Part shown: in pieces, positions 62,556 to 64,000 of the stretch
Position numbering within the stretch: the stretch's first letter is position 1
Layout of the letters: the number at the start of each line of letters is the position of its first letter
Origin: JBNLBS01 sp050303415
GTDB taxonomy: Bacteria > Pseudomonadota > Gammaproteobacteria > Methylococcales > Methylomonadaceae
NCBI GenBank assembly: GCA_050303415.1
Contig: JBNLBS010000013.1
Span: forward strand, 1-64,000
Length of the DNA stretch: 64,000 bases
Direction of reading: 5' to 3'
The notes under the pieces: model-generated
What the model saw: only the letters and a program-made list of their open reading frames with translations
Told to the model about the DNA's origin: nothing
Database searches by the model: none
Made by a program: the position numbers and the translations under genes

Positions 62556-63050
62556 ATGAAGCCACTGGTCGGACTCATCATGGGGTCCAAGTCGGATTGG
62601 GAAACCATGCAGCATGCTGAACAGATGTTGAATCAACTTAAAATCGCGGTTGAAGTTAAGGTGGTTTCGGCTCATCGTACCCCTGATTTACTGTTCGATT
62701 ATGCATCCAGTGCACAACAGCGAGGCCTTGAAGTTATTATTGCCGGCGCTGGTGGGGCCGCTCATTTACCCGGTATGGTCGCAGCAAAGACTTCATTGCC
62801 TGTTTTAGGGGTCCCGGTTCAATCCAAGGCATTGAAAGGAATTGATTCATTGTTGTCGATTGTACAAATGCCCGGCGGTGTGCCGGTCGCTACTTTTGCA
62901 ATAGGTCAGGCAGGGGCAAAAAATGCAGCCTTATTTGCCGCTTCCGTTCTGGCTAATAAATATCCAGAAATTAATCTTACCCTAAATGAATTCAGAACAG
63001 TACAAACTGACTCGGTTCTTGCTCAACCTGACCCCCGGAGTGAAGTATGA
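62556..63050 (+). CDS. purE: 5-(carboxyamino)imidazole ribonucleotide mutase PurE
   Basis: 164 aa class I PurE. LIMGSKSDWETMQHAEQML, VVSAHRTPDLLFDYA (active-site His), IAGAGGAAHLPGMVAAKT, VLGVPVQSKALKGIDSLLSIVQMPGGVPVATFAIG all present. Moves the carboxylate from N5-CAIR to CAIR in purine synthesis. Its stop overlaps the purK start (ATGA). Confidence 0.95.
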   Translation: MKPLVGLIMGSKSDWETMQHAEQMLNQLKIAVEVKVVSAHRTPDLLFDYASSAQQRGLEVIIAGAGGAAHLPGMVAAKTSLPVLGVPVQSKALKGIDSLLSIVQMPGGVPVATFAIGQAGAKNAALFAASVLANKYPEINLTLNEFRTVQTDSVLAQPDPRSEV

Positions 63051-64000
63051 TCATCGGTATTATTGGTGGAGGCCAATTAGCTAGAATGATGATTCTGGCT
63101 GGTTATCCGTTAGGACTTAAATTTATTGTGCTTGACCCGTCTCCAGATGCTTGTGCCAGTCAGATTGCCGAATCAATTCAAGCTGAGTACGATGATGAGC
63201 AGGCTTTGAGGCAATTGGCAGAAAAGGTTGACGTTATTACTTTTGAATTTGAGAATATTCCAAATGAGAGTATTAGAATTCTGGAAACGCTTAAACCGGC
63301 ATATCCGCCATCTCAAGCTCTTAAGATTGCGCAAGACAGATTAAATGAAAAAAATCTGTTTAAGCAATTGGAAATACCTGTTCCCGGTTTTTCCGCGATC
63401 AATAGCCGTAAAGACCTGGATAAAGCGGTTGAATCGCTGGCTTTGCCGCTGGTTATAAAGACACGAACGCTGGGCTATGACGGCAAAGGGCAGTTTGTTA
63501 TTAAGTCTCGTGATGATATTGATGCGGCCTGGGATCAATTGGGCGGCGTACCATTAATTGCCGAACAGTTTGTACCCTTTAAGCGAGAAGTTTCAATTAT
63601 TGCGGTACGCGGGCGTTCAGGGGAAACGGCTTTTTATCCTATACCGGAAAACACCCATCAAAACGGTATTTTACATTTATCGATATGTAAGCCCAATGAC
63701 GCTTTACAGTCACAAGCAGAAGTTTATGCTCGACGTATTTTAAACGAACTGGATTATGTCGGGGTTATGGCGTTAGAATTGTTTGAGGTTGACGGCCAGT
63801 TATTGGCTAATGAAATTGCTCCGCGAGTACATAACTCAGGGCATTGGAGTATTGAAGGTTCGGTTATCAGTCAGTTTGAAAATCATTTACGTGCGGTCGC
63901 GGGTTTACCCTTAGGTTCAACCAAACCGACTGGGTTTTCCGCAATGATCAACTTTGTTGGTACAATGCCTGAACTGGCTCAGGGAACAAAAGAAGACTAT
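63047..64000 (+). CDS. purK: 5-(carboxyamino)imidazole ribonucleotide synthase PurK, cut by window end
   Basis: First 318 codons are in the window. MIIGIIGGGQLARMMILAGYPLGLKF (nucleotide-binding N-terminus) and the ATP-grasp region (LPLVIKTRTLGYDGKGQFVI, LIAEQFVPFKREVSIIAVR, YVGVMALELFEVDGQLLANEIAPRVHNSGHWSIEG) are intact. Makes N5-CAIR from AIR, bicarbonate and ATP, so it uses bicarbonate directly. Translationally coupled to purE. Confidence 0.93.
   Translation, partial: MIIGIIGGGQLARMMILAGYPLGLKFIVLDPSPDACASQIAESIQAEYDDEQALRQLAEKVDVITFEFENIPNESIRILETLKPAYPPSQALKIAQDRLNEKNLFKQLEIPVPGFSAINSRKDLDKAVESLALPLVIKTRTLGYDGKGQFVIKSRDDIDAAWDQLGGVPLIAEQFVPFKREVSIIAVRGRSGETAFYPIPENTHQNGILHLSICKPNDALQSQAEVYARRILNELDYVGVMALELFEVDGQLLANEIAPRVHNSGHWSIEGSVISQFENHLRAVAGLPLGSTKPTGFSAMINFVGTMPELAQGTKEDY

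Overview
The window looks like chromosomal DNA of a moderately AT-rich gammaproteobacterium. It carries RpoS-NlpD, DksA-GluQ, RNase R-RlmB, IspG, MoeA/MobB, PurE/PurK, HtpX, ArfB and a tRNA-Leu of gammaproteobacterial type. A Methylococcales-like (methanotroph-type) host is my best guess. It rests on gene style and accessory content: an HvfA-type peptide, a TVP38-reductase fusion and a DUF2309/antiporter operon. No methane or methanol oxidation gene is present, so this is inference only. There is no rRNA, CRISPR array or prophage.

Left part (1-12.7 kb). The window opens in a broken IS110-family transposase, disabled by an 11-bp tandem duplication. A same-strand cluster follows: a TVP38/FAD-disulfide-reductase fusion, a DUF3047 protein, an arsenite methyltransferase (ArsM), a TIGR04282-type glycosyltransferase, a small secreted Cys-rich peptide with EGKCG motifs (HvfA-like RiPP metallophore precursor), an ECF sigma factor and a zinc-finger anti-sigma. 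No MNIO (DUF692) modifying enzyme lies in the window. An ECF-like promoter and a hairpin precede the precursor gene. Next come a 1326-aa multi-PAS histidine kinase with degenerate receivers and the decayed 3' end of a pstB-like gene.

Middle (12.7-33.8 kb). This part is mostly housekeeping: a MetE-like protein, HtpX, an Na+/H+ antiporter, an Old Yellow Enzyme, ArfB, RNase R-RlmB, RlmG, Acs, DksA-GluQ, an aminotransferase and a rhodanese. An accessory island at 19.4-22.6 kb holds a SIR2-TPR protein, a probable NADase of anti-phage type. It lies between two perfect REPIN-like palindromes and is followed by a RAYT transposase, a third, decayed palindrome and tRNA-Leu(CAG). gluQ lies in the same frame as dksA, separated by one stop codon, with no ATG, GTG or TTG ahead of its ATP-binding motif.

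Right part (33.8-64 kb). Here are a transporter fused to a solute-binding domain, a hemerythrin-containing histidine kinase, MoeA/MobB, NlpD-RpoS, an adjacent GNAT/nitrilase pair, VanZ, DUF455-NnrS, IspG, a fructose-6-phosphate aldolase-like enzyme and an NhaD-type antiporter. Then comes a five-gene operon at 52.6-62.0 kb: NuoM-like, DabA (DUF2309), NuoL-like/DabB, a degenerate NuoM-like and NuoM-like. It is a candidate ion-gradient-driven inorganic-carbon uptake complex. A 16-bp perfect inverted repeat and a terminator-like hairpin lie upstream. purE and a truncated purK end the window.

Most noteworthy: the orphan HvfA-like peptide with its ECF/anti-sigma pair beside arsenic genes; the REPIN/RAYT-framed SIR2-TPR gene; the expanded DAB-type operon with one subunit that has lost its proton-channel residues; and the dksA-gluQ junction.
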